From contig JACONQ010000006.1 of NCBI GenBank assembly GCA_014281115.1, positions 1,364,001 through 1,428,000 of the forward strand: a stretch of DNA of 64,000 nt. Direction: 5' to 3'. This document shows positions 45,300-54,775 of the stretch, piece after piece. Position 1 is the stretch's first letter. Every line of letters starts with the position of its first letter. The position numbers were made by a program, and so were the translations under genes. The notes below the pieces were generated by a model. That model did not search any database and was not told the origin of the DNA. It worked only from the letters and a program-made list of their open reading frames with translations. This DNA is from Laburnicola sp. R22_1. Its lineage: Eukaryota > Ascomycota > Dothideomycetes > Pleosporales > Didymosphaeriaceae.

Positions 45300-46403
45300 A
45301 TGAATCAGGAGGGCAAAAAGCATTGGCTTACACGACCTTTCTCCAAACCGGTACCGTGGCAAGGCAAGGAGAGTGCAGAGAAAGTTCAGATGGCCAGGCA
45401 GATGTCTCTGCGACGTCCGCGCACCGCACCCTCCTCTGGAAAGCCTGCAATGGACGAATCGATCCCACCAGTGCCTCCGCTTCCGTCGAACATACAGTGC
45501 TTGCCGTCTCGCCAGAAAGACCAGGCACAGCTGCGATCGCTTCGATCAGATTCGCCGGTCCAACCAGACGTCGATGCATGGCTGGACGCAAGCCTGAAGA
45601 AGCCGTCCTCTCCGGTGATGGGCGGGCTATCATACTGGAGGGAAGGCATTCCTGCCAATGCCGAAGCAGCTTCGGGTGTGCAATACCTGATTCCTATCGT
45701 CCAGGAACCCGACTGCGAGAGGGCTTCTACATCGCATAGCCAGCAGATCAAGTCTTTCTGTCGTCGTCGGGCCAAGAAGATGCAGGTGCGCATGCCCTCG
45801 ATCGGTCGGAAGAAGTCTTCGCGAGCTGCTGGCGAAGATATCAACGCGCGGTCTACATCTAGTCCGTTCCTGGCAATACCATACGAACAGACCGAGGAAG
45901 ATACGGCGCCATTGTTCTTCACCCGCATGTCGGCCGCTCGAGAAGCCACACGCCCCTCCACGGCAACTACTCCTTCCCAGACAGTCCCTGTTGGTCGATA
46001 CCTCGATGCCCAAGGTGCAGTCGCCGACGTGCCTGTGTCTCGCAGCGGTTCAGGAAGCATGGTGACCTCGAAACTCGAATACGACATACAGCGTTGTGCT
46101 AATGCTGGATTGCGCCAGTCTATGGAGCTCGGCGACACTGTACATCCAGGAGCAGCAGCCGCCAGTATGCCGCGTGAAGATTCCATGGGCAGTTTCTCGA
46201 GCGCTCCAACCTATTTCTCCGGTCTGCCTCCGCCTTCGTATCGGTCGCGTCCCGCTTCTATCCTCACTATATCATCCTTTGGATGCATCGATGGCATGAA
46301 CCCGGAGCAGCGAGAGCTGTCCAAGCAGAGGGCAGTCCAGCGACATCGGGGTATGAAGGGACGGCTCAGGAAGCTTGCCAAACGGACTAATCTTACGAAA
46401 TGA
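45300..46403 (+). CDS. hypothetical protein, Ser/Pro-rich with basic C-terminus
   Basis: 367 aa, single exon, ATG 45300 (MNQEGKKHWLTRPF). Mostly disordered. It has PPVPPLPSN (possible SH3 ligand), a basic segment (FCRRRAKKMQVRMPSIGRKK), several Ser/Thr-rich stretches and a basic helical end (RELSKQRAVQRHRGMKGR, KLAKRTNLTK). Nothing identifies the family. A signalling or cortex-associated adaptor is conceivable. Confidence 0.55.
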   Translation: MNQEGKKHWLTRPFSKPVPWQGKESAEKVQMARQMSLRRPRTAPSSGKPAMDESIPPVPPLPSNIQCLPSRQKDQAQLRSLRSDSPVQPDVDAWLDASLKKPSSPVMGGLSYWREGIPANAEAASGVQYLIPIVQEPDCERASTSHSQQIKSFCRRRAKKMQVRMPSIGRKKSSRAAGEDINARSTSSPFLAIPYEQTEEDTAPLFFTRMSAAREATRPSTATTPSQTVPVGRYLDAQGAVADVPVSRSGSGSMVTSKLEYDIQRCANAGLRQSMELGDTVHPGAAAASMPREDSMGSFSSAPTYFSGLPPPSYRSRPASILTISSFGCIDGMNPEQRELSKQRAVQRHRGMKGRLRKLAKRTNLTK

Positions 46404-47146
46404 ACGACGCGGAGAGCGAACGAAACAAGCGACGAAGAGAAGAGATCAAGGAGATGGTGAAATGTAGTTGGATTATCATGCTGGGTTATCTGAAGAGTGA
46501 CGGATGGGCTCGGGGTCTTTGTGTAGTGGACGCATACTTGAGAGAGAGAGAGAGAATCACTGGGGCTCAGAAAAGGAAAAGAGCATCATTTAGCTATGGC
46601 ACTCTGTGCTGGCATTTAACAAAAGAGGCTGCAGTCTCTGCGTATGGAGCGATGGAAGAGATGGCAAACGCGAGAGGTCCATCATCAGCCATCAAAATCG
46701 GGCAGATGGACAGAGATGGCTCGATATCGTAGGCAGCAATGAATTTGCCGACAAACAGGTCATGTTGTTTTCCCACTGGTGAGGCGTACTGTTGAGGCGT
46801 GTGGTGAGGTGAGATGACGCATCCCGCGGTCAGCCGGATTCGGGTCCGGCTCACCGCCTGCGCTTTGTGATTTGGTGATGCGACCACAGCACTACCGATA
46901 ATCATTGGGCCCGACGTGGCAGACTGCAGCCCCTCCGCACCACTCGCACCCTCGCAATTGAAGCCCATGGCCTTTCGACGATGAGAGTGAAGACCCAGGA
47001 GTTCCCCCGTCTGTCACCCAGGGCCCGCTATTCGTGATCCGCGCGCCGCTCGCTCCTCTCGCTGCCAACACAGCGCACCTGCATACCCATCCGCACTGCA
47101 ATCACTTTTGCCTGCCGGTCAACGCAGCCACACGGCGAAATTAAGC
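46404..47146. other. intergenic
   Basis: 743 bp between two rightward genes. Contains a short GA microsatellite near 46540-46553. Presumed 3' end and next promoter; nothing else recognised. Confidence 0.5.
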
Positions 47147-48853
47147 ATGGCGTCCTCGTCGGCTGATGCTCATTCGCAACCGCGACGCCCGCCTCCAATG
47201 GCCCGCCAGTCGTCCACGTCGTCGCAGCTGTCGCATTCGCCGTCCGAACCCCAGCCCAAAGCCAAGGGCCCGCGCCAGCACGTCGTCGGGCAGGGCCGCC
47301 CGCAGCGGAATCACTCGGTCGGGAAGAACCTAAACAAACTGAACAAAGCTACGCAGGCCGGCGGCGGCGACGGGAATGCCGGCAAGCACCACCGTCGCGC
47401 CCTCTCTGGCAACTCGACCTCCGTCCCCAGCAGCCCGCGCCCGGGCTTCAAGCGCAATGCTTCCTCCGGCGCCGTTATGAGGACTGCCAACCAGGGGCAG
47501 GCTGCTTTGCGCAAGAACCATTCCAGCAGCCACCTGCCGCGACAAGGGGGCTCGAAGACGGCCCTCAAGCCGTCAAAGAGTGAGGTAGCCCCGCCGAAGC
47601 GCTCACTGATCAACCCTGAAAAAGTTCGCGAGCCCTCGCCGGACGAGCATTCGACTGTCCATTTTGACATGGGAGACGACGACGAGGGGCAGGACGATGG
47701 TTGGACCGAGGAAAGCGCGTCCCAGTCGCCGACCACGACCAGATCGAACACCCGCTCGAACTCGGTAGTGCTAGATCCGCACAAGGCAGCGGACGAAAGA
47801 CTGGGAGATAAAATGGGAGGTCTCTCAAGACCAGAGGCGAACAACCAACCGACCCCAGGGCCCTCAAATTCGACCACGCGAACTCTGCCAGACCGCACCC
47901 TACAACCGCGCCATACCAACGGCGGCAACTCTCACCATCACTCACGGCCAGCCGATGCGGACATGATCACCTCGCGCTTACTGCAGCGCAACTCTCACCA
48001 CAACCTTCCTCCGCAAATGTCGACGATTGCTGCAACCGTCGTGTCGAACCACAACGAGCCGCGGGAATTAAGCCAGAGCGCAGGCTCGACGTTGGTGGAT
48101 ACACCTGGAAGGGATCTCATCTCGCGCTTCATAGACGGAGACGGTTCGGCTGGAACGCCGAACAACAGCAGCTTCCTGCCGACGCAAGACTCTCCTCAAA
48201 CAGCCAGCAACATGGAGAACCTCAAGCGGAATAAATCCATGCCAAACGTCCCCGACGCAGATACACCAACCAGAACCGCACGTCCATCAGGCACTAGCAC
48301 ACCCACAGACCTTCCGCAGTCGAGGACCCAGCAGAAGCTAATGCTTCAGCGCGCCTCATCAGCCATTGAGCCGCAGAAACTGATACCGTCGGTCTTACCG
48401 CGACCTGGTGGTCCCACGTTCCTCCACTCGGCCATGACTTACACGACCAACGGCGAGGGACGTCTGGATCCCCGTCTCCAACAGCAGTTCAACCACGTTG
48501 CTGTGGAATACAACGTCGTGCGCAGGTATCGCAACCCGCTCGTGGAAGCCATTGTTCGGGTTGAACAGATTCCCGGTACACCACGCAAGACGCGCGTGCC
48601 GAAATCGGCAAGTGTGAACGGCTTCGTCAATGTGCACGGCAGCAGCAGCTTGAGCACGAGTTACCACGACGAAACGGACGGTTCCGCCAGCCGGCTGTCC
48701 CGGGTCAGCTTCGACAACAGGAGGAACAGTCGCGACGACGGCGACGTCGAAGGACGACAGAGCTTCGAGAGCGACAATGGCAGGATCCGTAACGAGGCGG
48801 AGGAGATCTGTCGACGACTGTGGGAGAGCAGCGAGGTGGTGGAGCACGACTGA
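47147..48853 (+). CDS. TORC1 subunit TCO89-like protein
   Basis: 568 aa, single exon, ATG 47147 (MASSSADAHSQPRRPP); the frame is open upstream but has no ATG. The protein is largely disordered, Ser/Arg/Asn-rich. It shows the layout I associate with fungal TCO89-domain proteins: NLNKLNKATQ, HHRRALSGN, FKRNASSGAV, ALRKNHSSSHLPR, HFDMGDDDEGQDDGWTEES with SQSPTTTR, MITSRLLQRN, and a C-terminal conserved block (RLDPRLQQQFNHVAVEYNVV, RRYRNPLVEAIVRVEQIP). TCO89 is a component of the TORC1 kinase complex, which couples nutrients to growth. The call rests on remembered family pattern, so it needs a profile search. Confidence 0.65.
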   Translation: MASSSADAHSQPRRPPPMARQSSTSSQLSHSPSEPQPKAKGPRQHVVGQGRPQRNHSVGKNLNKLNKATQAGGGDGNAGKHHRRALSGNSTSVPSSPRPGFKRNASSGAVMRTANQGQAALRKNHSSSHLPRQGGSKTALKPSKSEVAPPKRSLINPEKVREPSPDEHSTVHFDMGDDDEGQDDGWTEESASQSPTTTRSNTRSNSVVLDPHKAADERLGDKMGGLSRPEANNQPTPGPSNSTTRTLPDRTLQPRHTNGGNSHHHSRPADADMITSRLLQRNSHHNLPPQMSTIAATVVSNHNEPRELSQSAGSTLVDTPGRDLISRFIDGDGSAGTPNNSSFLPTQDSPQTASNMENLKRNKSMPNVPDADTPTRTARPSGTSTPTDLPQSRTQQKLMLQRASSAIEPQKLIPSVLPRPGGPTFLHSAMTYTTNGEGRLDPRLQQQFNHVAVEYNVVRRYRNPLVEAIVRVEQIPGTPRKTRVPKSASVNGFVNVHGSSSLSTSYHDETDGSASRLSRVSFDNRRNSRDDGDVEGRQSFESDNGRIRNEAEEICRRLWESSEVVEHD

Positions 48854-50190
48854 GGGTCAAACATGGACAAGGCCAGAGAAACTGGGCTCCTAGTAAGTCC
48901 TGTTCGTCTGTGTTATACCCTTCTTTGCTCCCATTGTTTCTGCGTTTCCTACTATTCGTTTCATGGCGGGCGCTGTGCCTGCCTGGCTTTTGGCAACTGG
49001 TTATTGGAAAGGGACTTGGCCTGGAGTCAAGGGCACTTGTGGCAACTGCGTAAGCGAGCTCCAGCTCAGCGCACGAAGGATTGCATTGTATCATACTCAT
49101 GGGCCACGGCATTTTGGAATGGAAGCTCCAGCGCTGGCATAGAGAGAGCCAGCGCATGGCACGCTTCCATGACGGCGCATTATTACTGGGCTGTGGAATT
49201 CAAGGCCGCAATAAGGGCCGGGGATGGGCGCTAGCCAACGATGATAATGAGCTAGTCGGTGGAATGGTAATTTTCTTCTTGCCCCCATTCACATGCGTCC
49301 ATCTGGCACACGGGATTTTCCGAGTCGAGCGCGGCGGTATGCCAACCTGACGAGCTCGACTGGCGGGAGCCTGATGAGACGGGTTGAGCGCCAAGGTCGT
49401 TGCGGCACAAGGCGCCTCGACAGCTGTTCGCACAGACACGCTGTCACGGCTGGCGGAGGCGCTTCGGGGTCGATTGGCCGGCACTGCGCTGTGGCTCCGC
49501 GACAAGAGAAGTTTCTGAGTGTGCCACGTCTAAACTGTTGGGGCGGTGGTGCGTTGGTTCATCAGTGAGTTGGTGAATCAGTTTCTCGTCAACGGCGCAA
49601 ATGTTTCAGTGGCCGCGTGCTCGCGGGCCGAATGTGGACTCTGGAGTCTGGGGAGAAACAAACTTTTGACGAGCAAGCAAGGCCAGGGCGGGCGTCACGA
49701 TAGCAACGGATGGTGTTGAGGGCCGTGCTGTCAGCCGGAGATTCATGCCACGATCGTCTGCTGGGCCCAAGGCAAGGCTCCCGAGGTCGAGGGCTCGAGC
49801 TGCCAGGCACAATCCCCGAACAGGGTTGGCATTGGCTTAGCGCCGTGCCGGCATCCTGCCAGCGAGATTGCACAGGGAGATTGCGCCTCATTAAAGCTCG
49901 TGTGCCCCAGCGGCATTGTTTCTCTCTCAAACGCTACAGTTTCCAACCCAGTCAGTCTTTACAACTTACAAACACCAGCCTTCCCCAGCTCCGGCAGCCT
50001 CGCCACCACGCTCCTTGCAACTCCACTCTCTTCTTTGCTACTGTACCTGCACTACGCACTGCACATCGCAACCACACAGCGCTCTCGTCGCGCCCAACCA
50101 CAACAGCAACAACAAGTCGGATCAGCCTGTCGCAAGCCTCGCGCACCACTCAATTCGACTTGATATCGCTACCATAACACTACCGACACA
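48854..50190. other. intergenic
   Basis: 1.34 kb between two rightward genes. The 3' part (49900-50190) is a C/A-rich pyrimidine leader typical of highly expressed fungal genes and belongs to the GPI-protein gene. The rest carries unsupported short frames. Confidence 0.5.
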
Positions 50191-50559
50191 ATGCGCTCCT
50201 TCCAGCAAGTCGTCTTCTTCCTCGTCGCGCTCGTCGCCTTTGCCTTTGCGCAAGACCCCACCCCGTCGTACGAATCCACCGTCTACGTTACTTCGACCAT
50301 CTACAAGGTGAACACGGTCACGCTCCCCAGCTCTCCCGCCTACAGCGTCGCGAACTCGACTACCACGCTCCCTGTTCCCGCTTCGGAGACGGCGCCCGCC
50401 TACACCATGCCCGCCAACAGCACCGCTCCCTTCCCAACCGGCAGCGGCACAACCTCTGGCTCTGCGCCCACCGAGTTCCCCGGCGCAGCCGCAGGCCTCT
50501 CTGTCAACGGCGCGCTCCTCGCAGCGCTCGCCGCCGGCCTCGGCTACCTCGCACTATGA
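50191..50559 (+). CDS. small GPI-anchored cell-surface protein
   Basis: 122 aa, ATG 50191. Residues 1-20 (MRSFQQVVFFLVALVAFAFA) form a secretion signal with cleavage before QDP. The mature part is Ser/Thr/Pro-rich, suitable for O-glycosylation, with VYVTSTIYKVNTVTLP near its start, a pattern seen in fungal wall proteins. The C-terminus has small residues (EFPGAAAG), then a hydrophobic tail (ALLAALAAGLGYLAL) without charged residues after it: a GPI-anchor signal. It has no cysteines, so it is not a CFEM protein. Likely wall-bound and structural. Confidence 0.85.
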   Translation: MRSFQQVVFFLVALVAFAFAQDPTPSYESTVYVTSTIYKVNTVTLPSSPAYSVANSTTTLPVPASETAPAYTMPANSTAPFPTGSGTTSGSAPTEFPGAAAGLSVNGALLAALAAGLGYLAL

Positions 50560-51488
50560 CCGTCCGGCGCATAAGACGCCTCTGCGACCACCCTTCCGCT
50601 TCTCGCATCATCGACTGGTGCTTGTCTATGATACCCCAACAAACGACCGTTACCCCACTCTGGAAGCTCCGGGCCTGCACTGAGCGCGTGCTCCCCCTGT
50701 TTGGTTCATTACGTGTTTATGAGGATAGCGCTTTTGCTTTTGGCATTTGCGCTATCAAACCCCCCAACATTTCTCCCTCCTTCCTTACTTCTCCCGTAGA
50801 AGTTCCAATTCACTACTTTTTTGCATAATTTCGCCACACTCTTTTATATTGTCTTTGTTGAGACTCGTTATTACCCAGTATAGTTAAAAACCGGGTGCAC
50901 ACTTGTCAAGTAATTCTTCTTCTACTACAACTACTACTACTACGATTGCACGACGATGGCCGGATTGGTTTTTTTCTATACCCCACATTCATTTTTATTA
51001 CGCGAGTCTACACACACTCTTTTATTTTAGCCGCCGTGTTGTGGAGACCGGAGGCAGCCAATCATGTTGAGATTCTTGGCGCGCATTTCAACAATTACAT
51101 TTTTTTGTACTTGGCAGTGGAACTTTTTGTTGGTCGCAGGACGCGGAAGCGCGATCTATGTCGCTGCTGGCTCTTGGCCCTGTGCTTTGGAATGGCACCT
51201 TCTTCTTCTTCTTCTTCTTCTGATTCTGACTGCGCTATCTTCTCTGGTGGAGCTGGAGTTTGGAGATACCCCCTTTTTTGAATGTTATAGCTGGTTTGGA
51301 GACTCTTGGATGGAAACTATGTATGTATGTAGGTATGGATTGGATGCATGTGGTGGACAAGAAAAACATTTTTTTCGGAGCATCAGTGTTGGGTTGTAGA
51401 TGAGATGATGGCGCATAAGCGGACCACATAACATGGTACTTACTATTCGTCCCAAAGCCCTCATCTGATTCCCTACCTATGTCCTAGA
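50560..51488. other. 3' flank and intergenic
   Basis: About 930 bp after the GPI-protein gene, T-rich, with CTACTACTA and CTTCTTCTT microsatellites near 50920-50940 and 51200-51220. No gene supported. The right end carries TCCTAGA at 51482-51488, a possible target duplication of the transposon that follows. Confidence 0.5.
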
Positions 51489-51721
51489 CAGTGATGGGGG
51501 CGTTACTCATTTACTCGTTTGCCAAGCCTACTTGCTAAGGCCTTTCTACCTTCTAATTTATAGAATTAATAATAACTAAAATTCTAATAATATAGGTCTA
51601 GATAATAGCTATAAAAATATTAAAAAGTATTAAAAAATATTAAGAAATAGCTAAGATATAAATTATTTAAAAAAGTTGTAAGTAATTACTCTTACTTGTA
51701 AGTAATTAACATATTCTATTA

Positions 51722-53909
51722 GTAGCCCGGACAGATTAGTCCGCCGGACAGTTTTTCTTGGCAACTTCGAGGTCCCTTATAACTTATTATAGAACACCAC
51801 CAACGTTACTTTATAGTAACTTATAATAACCTACTATAACTTATAATATACTAAGTTACTATTTAATCTACTTTTTATATTGTGTAGCCTCTTTACGCGG
51901 CTGTAGCAGCCGCGCAAAGCTAAGAAGTTTTTCTTAGCAGTACAAACTTATAATAAGACTTCCTATAATATATAATATATTATCTACTATACTATATATA
52001 GACAATATATAGTATACTTATTATAATTTATAGTAAAGTATACTATATCTTAAGTAGTACTTTATCTAATTTTTAGTTACTAAGTGCGTACTATTATAAG
52101 ATAAAGTTAACCTATTATTTTTAGCCTTATAGTAACCTATAATAAAATTACTCTAATTTACTATTAACACTATCTAAAAATAAGCTACTAAAGGTAATAT
52201 CTAACTTCTTCTCTATCTCTTTATTTATTTAATAGGTCTTTACGTTGTATCTAGACTCTCTACACCTCCTATAGCAGCATTATATTAAGGGACCTGCCTC
52301 TTCCTTACTACTACCTCGCACCCTTTTTAATAACTTTACCCTAATAAAAGGGCTTTCTACTTCTAAATTTACTTCCTAAGCAAAGTCTAGCGTCCTACCT
52401 TTCTAAATACGCTTTCTTTTACGCGTTTTTTACTTTATTAGAATCTTAATTTACTTCTTACGTTTCTTAATATAGGTCTTTTAAAGTACACTATAGTAGA
52501 GTATAAGTTTAGCACCTTTTATAAGCTATAAGTAGCTTAATTTAGTATTAGGTAAAGACTAAATAAAAGAGTTGCGTATAAGCTTTAACTAAGATTTAAA
52601 CTTAAGAGTATTACTTAGGGTTCTAGCTTACTATAGTATATCTAGTAGGGTACCTTAAGGTAAAGTGTAAATACGCATATTAAGGCAATCTACTACTACT
52701 AACATATCTAAAGGAATAAGCCTAAAGGCCTTAAAGACTTTCTTATAGTTTTCTAGTATAAATATATTAAAAAACATATTATAAAAGGCTAGTAGAAAGC
52801 CCTCTTTATTAATATAAAAGATGCGTTAGCGCACTAAGTCCTACACGCGCTAAGAGTACTTTAGCTTTAGTAGTACAAAACAAACTATATTAAGTAGCTA
52901 AAGGATATAAGATAAGTGCGCTAGCATATAGAGTGTTAGAATCTTTTATTCTAGATAATAATTCTTAAAATTCTAGAAGTAGTAACTCTTATAGCTATTT
53001 AGAATAAGTAACCTCTATAACTCTACTATGCGCAGCCTTATATACGCGTTAAAGTGCTTTAACTACATAACTCTAAGCTCGCTGTTAGTCTAGCTAGTCT
53101 TAGAGGCTAAGAGCTTCTAATTATAGAGGATACTAGTCTTCTTATATCACGCTAAGATATAGACTCGCCCTTTATAAATAATAAAGGGTAGAGTAGTATA
53201 CCTAGTAGCGCAAATACTCTAAATTACTATAACCTACTTATAGTTGCCTAGCTAAATAAGTGTAGATTAAGAATATCTTTCTAAACTAGTTATAACCTTT
53301 ATTAAGCTAATAACTTCTATCTAGAAGTCTATCTTATTAAAGTTATAGATATCTTTATCCTATACTCTATACTTAGCTTTTATATCCTCTACTAGCTAAA
53401 ACCACGCGTTTATAACCTCTAGGTCTTCCTATTATATTCTCTATTAGTCCTTCGCTTAATTAAAAGCTATTTTAAGCTTAGATACGCGCTTTACAAAGCG
53501 CTAAGCCTAGTATTATCCTATTAGGTCTCTATACCACGCAGATAGCAGTTTATTAGCTATATTTTCTACCTTACCTAGCTAGAGTGCAAATCCTTATAAA
53601 TTTAGGTTAAGAATATACTATATAAGTATCTACTCTTTAGTTATAGTAAGCTTTACTATGCCTAATTATATATTTGCTTAGGCGGTAATTTTATTAATTT
53701 AATTACTTAGTGTAGACTTTAGGATATTATATACTGTAATAGCGCATTATAGGCTTAAAATTTACTTATTCTAATAGGCGTAAAGGGCAAGCTTAATTCT
53801 GCCTTCTTAATTAGATAATAACGCGTTATATTGTTAAGACATTATAATTTATAGTGAGGTGTTGTGGTCTTGACAAAAACTGTCTGGCGGACTAATCTGT
53901 CCGGGCTAC
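51722..53909. mobile_element. inner 2.2-kb TA-inserted DNA transposon, degraded by RIP
   Basis: Inverted ends GTAGCCCGGACAGATTAGTC, continuing CGCC(G/A)GACAGTTTTT, are nearly perfect over about 37 bp and are GC-rich. TA flanks both ends (51720-51721, 53910-53911), as for Tc1/mariner-pogo-Fot1 elements. The interior is extremely AT-rich with TAA/TAG in all frames and no open frame of useful length, as expected after RIP or long decay. The 2.2-kb size fits a former transposase gene. A GC hairpin at 51896-51914 survives inside. Confidence 0.85.
51896..51914. other. GC-rich hairpin inside the AT-rich transposon
   Basis: CGCGGCTG, loop TAG, CAGCCGCG: a perfect 8-bp stem in a region that is otherwise almost all A and T. 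It lies 175 bp inside the left end of the inner element and may be a subterminal transposase-binding or structural motif that escaped RIP because it contains few CpA sites. Confidence 0.6.
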
Positions 53910-54124
53910 TAATAGAATATGTTACTTATTTTTAAATTTTCTTTTCTAAATATCTTCTTTATTTTTTTAATTATTTTTTATTTTTTAAACTTTATTATAT
54001 AATTTAAGCTTATAGCTATAAAAAGTATTATAATATATATTAACTTTTATAAATAGCTAGTAAAAAGTAATAATGTGAGTGATTTGCTTGGCAAAAGAGC
54101 GAATGAGTAACGCCCCCATCACTG

Positions 54125-54461
54125 GGACTCCTAGATGACAAAAACCTTTGCCATGCCATTCTGCCATCAGTGCCATGCCATGCCACGCCACGCCTTAGCC
54201 ACCAACTTCCCAACTTCTAAGCATGACGCCCGGCCCCACCCTCAGAAAAAAATCGTGCTCCTTGCCCCCGCCAGCGCACGTTAACGCCTTCACCCCGTGG
54301 AGCCGCTACACGCCACACCATGACATATGGGTGGCCGTCTCTCGGCAAACTACCCAAAACCTCGCCATCAATCGCAGAAGAAGAAATTGGTTGAGGAAAA
54401 ATCATGCGCCGCGCACGGGCGAGACTGCATGCATCAATCTGCTGCGCAGCACGCATTCCTA
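54125..54461. other. unique sequence between two mobile elements
   Basis: 337 bp of normal composition with no supported gene. Tandem TGCCATGCCA/CACGCCA-type short repeats occur at 54150-54196. Confidence 0.55.
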
Positions 54462-54775
54462 ACTATATACAGTTAGATCTCGGAGATGCCCTGCTAGGTG
54501 GGATTTGCACGTAAAATAACATTATTATTATCTAGCTATCTTATTTACTAGATACTTACTATATAATTATATAGTGTCGCTATTGCTACTGCCAACAATA
54601 ATAGGTGCCAGTGGTGTTGAAATACGTGCGCAGATCGCATTGAATTGAGGACGAAAAGCGACAACACTAAATAGCGACAACCTTCTAGTAAGTAATAAGA
54701 AATAGGTTTTAAATATGTATTGTACGTACAAATTTAGGTGAGTAAGCTATTTTCCGAGCCCTAGCTGTATATAGT
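54462..54775. mobile_element. 314-bp MITE with TA target duplication
   Basis: Inverted ends: left ACTATATACAGTTAGATCTC, right (opposite strand) ACTATATACAGCTAGGGCTC, continuing through CGGA. TA flanks both sides (54460-54461, 54776-54777). The interior is AT-rich with inner inverted segments (TAGTGTCGCTATT against AACACTAAATAGCGAC). No coding capacity. This is a second, unrelated family to the MITE at 29.7 kb. Confidence 0.82.

Larger units (their letters stand above)
51489..54124. mobile_element. outer palindromic element, CAGTG...CACTG ends
   Basis: The left end, CAGTGATGGGGGCGTTACTC, is matched in inverted order at the right end (54124 back to about 54083), and both continue to TTTGCCAAGC: about 38 bp with three mismatches. 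The arms then become AT-rich and drift, yet converge on ACATATTCTATTA on both sides of the inner element. TCCTAGA occurs at 51482-51488 and at 54129-54135, a possible 7-8-bp target duplication, although 4 bp separate the right copy from the end. CAGTG termini and 8-bp duplications are typical of hAT elements. Without the inner insert it would be about 450 bp, a foldback MITE. Class assignment is tentative. Confidence 0.75.

Noticed and set aside
51489..54124. Reading the AT-rich block as a centromere fragment or mitochondrial insertion
   Set aside because: Defined inverted ends and TA duplications show it is a DNA transposon, and it is only 2.6 kb long.
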